DNA of 6,078 nucleotides, taken from positions 1-6,078 of the forward strand of contig JBCCYD010000381.1 of NCBI GenBank assembly GCA_039190385.1, written 5' to 3'. Position numbers and translations under genes: made by a program. Of this stretch, positions 5,494-6,078 are shown piece by piece. The stretch is from Xenococcus sp039190385 (GTDB lineage: Bacteria; Cyanobacteriota; Cyanobacteriia; Cyanobacteriales; Xenococcaceae). The notes under the pieces were generated by a model. It was not told where the DNA came from, did no database searches, and saw only the letters and a program-made list of their open reading frames with translations. Positions within the stretch are counted from its first letter, which is position 1, and every line of letters starts with the position of its first letter.

Positions 5494-6078
5494 CTAAAAA
5501 GGCAATTGTAAACCTAATCCGATCGCGATATCGTTATCGTCTCTAACTCGCAGTTGATGCCAAGTCGAAGAACCCACCCGATTAGTTAAATACAATTCCA
5601 ATTGACTATCTGTCGTAACTTTTAATACTTTACCAGGATTCCAACGCACTGCCACTGTCCAAGGAATTTCATCATCTAAACGATTTCCCTTAAAAGCATT
5701 CCCTTCCCCTGCAAAATTTGCGCCCACTTCTCCTAAGACACTGAACTCTTCAGATAATGCGATCGCGCCACCAAGATTAAAGCCCGCAATTTCTGTCCCT
5801 TCCCGCTGCACATAACCTACAATCGGCGTTAACCAGACTGCATGATTATTCTGGAATTGATAATGTAACGGTAGGGCGATCGTGGCAATTAATTGTTTTC
5901 CTTCTTCAAGCTCATCGCCTCCTGGGGTAAAAATCGGCACTTCTTTCTCTAAATCCTGACGCTCGAATTCATTGCGATCATTGGCTAAAAAATTAATGAA
6001 AGGTTGATTGGTAAGTCCTACCGTTGTCGCCAAACTAAGAGTAATGGGCGAACCTTCATATTGATTAAGAAATCTGAC
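5494..6078 (-). CDS. Outer-membrane beta-barrel-like protein, C-terminal part (5'-partial)
   Basis: The frame stays open to the right edge (194 residues visible), so the start lies outside the window; the TTG at 6033 is an internal Leu codon. Sequence beyond it, VRFLNQYEGSPITLSLA, continues the same pattern. The protein shows repeated amphipathic strands of 8-12 residues, e.g. QLIATIALPLHYQF, VWLTPIVGYV, AGFNLGGAIAL, FSVLGEVGANFAG, WTVAVRWNP, SQLELYLTNRVG, and closes with DIAIGLGLQLPF. Alternating strands with a C-terminal Phe are the hallmark of outer-membrane barrels handled by the BAM complex. I do not recognise a named family; similar barrel ends occur in cyanobacterial proteins of unknown function. 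The stop is TAG at 5494. The GNAT gene begins 23 bases further along on the same strand, which suggests joint transcription. A soluble beta-sandwich is possible but less likely. Confidence 0.7.
   Translation of the reverse strand, partial: VRFLNQYEGSPITLSLATTVGLTNQPFINFLANDRNEFERQDLEKEVPIFTPGGDELEEGKQLIATIALPLHYQFQNNHAVWLTPIVGYVQREGTEIAGFNLGGAIALSEEFSVLGEVGANFAGEGNAFKGNRLDDEIPWTVAVRWNPGKVLKVTTDSQLELYLTNRVGSSTWHQLRVRDDNDIAIGLGLQLPF

Noticed and set aside
6031..6033. TTG (minus strand) as the true start of the barrel-like protein
   Set aside because: The frame continues to the window edge with similar strand-like sequence and no start signal, so the protein is partial.

Overview
The window most likely comes from a cyanobacterial chromosome. 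Four exact copies of the octamer GCGATCGC (HIP1) lie at 1374, 2130, 3626 and 5759. The gene types are also ones common in filamentous and unicellular cyanobacteria: RTX/FG-GAP secreted proteins, an NB-ARC STAND ATPase with a GNYNES-type leader, a membrane-anchored pentapeptide-repeat protein and a cyanobacterial-style PBP2. The genus cannot be fixed from the sequence alone.

Left part (1-1925), apparently decaying. A secreted Ca-binding RTX protein enters from the left edge on the + strand: an FG-GAP piece, a cadherin-like/VCBS-type domain, then 31 tandem RTX nonapeptides and a C-terminal secretion-type domain. An in-frame TAA at 796-798 cuts it inside repeat 19 without disturbing the reading frame, and the remaining 188 codons to 1365 still read as good RTX protein. 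A palindromic HIP1-containing intergenic repeat follows (1372-1431). Facing it on the - strand is an NB-ARC ATPase gene (1443-1925) that stops soon after its Walker A motif, so it is a fragment.

Middle (1926-4857). A 293-base divergent intergenic region contains small direct and inverted repeats. It is followed by mrdA, a complete peptidoglycan DD-transpeptidase (PBP2) with all three active-site motifs. 23 bases later on the same strand comes a membrane-anchored pentapeptide-repeat protein, probably co-transcribed with mrdA.

Right part (4858-6078), - strand. The C-terminal end of an outer-membrane beta-barrel-like protein enters from the right edge and ends in Phe. After 23 bases it is followed by a GNAT acetyltransferase with an unusual lysine-rich linker and a hydrophobic C-terminal tail. 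The GNAT and pentapeptide genes converge with only 10 bases between their stops.

Functionally, most of the intact genes concern the cell envelope: wall synthesis, an inner-membrane scaffold, an outer-membrane barrel and a possibly membrane-tethered acetyltransferase. No complete new multi-gene system is evident. The points most worth a second look are the RTX nonsense codon, the truncated NB-ARC gene beside the repeat, the tail-anchored GNAT and the A10 tract in the pentapeptide gene.
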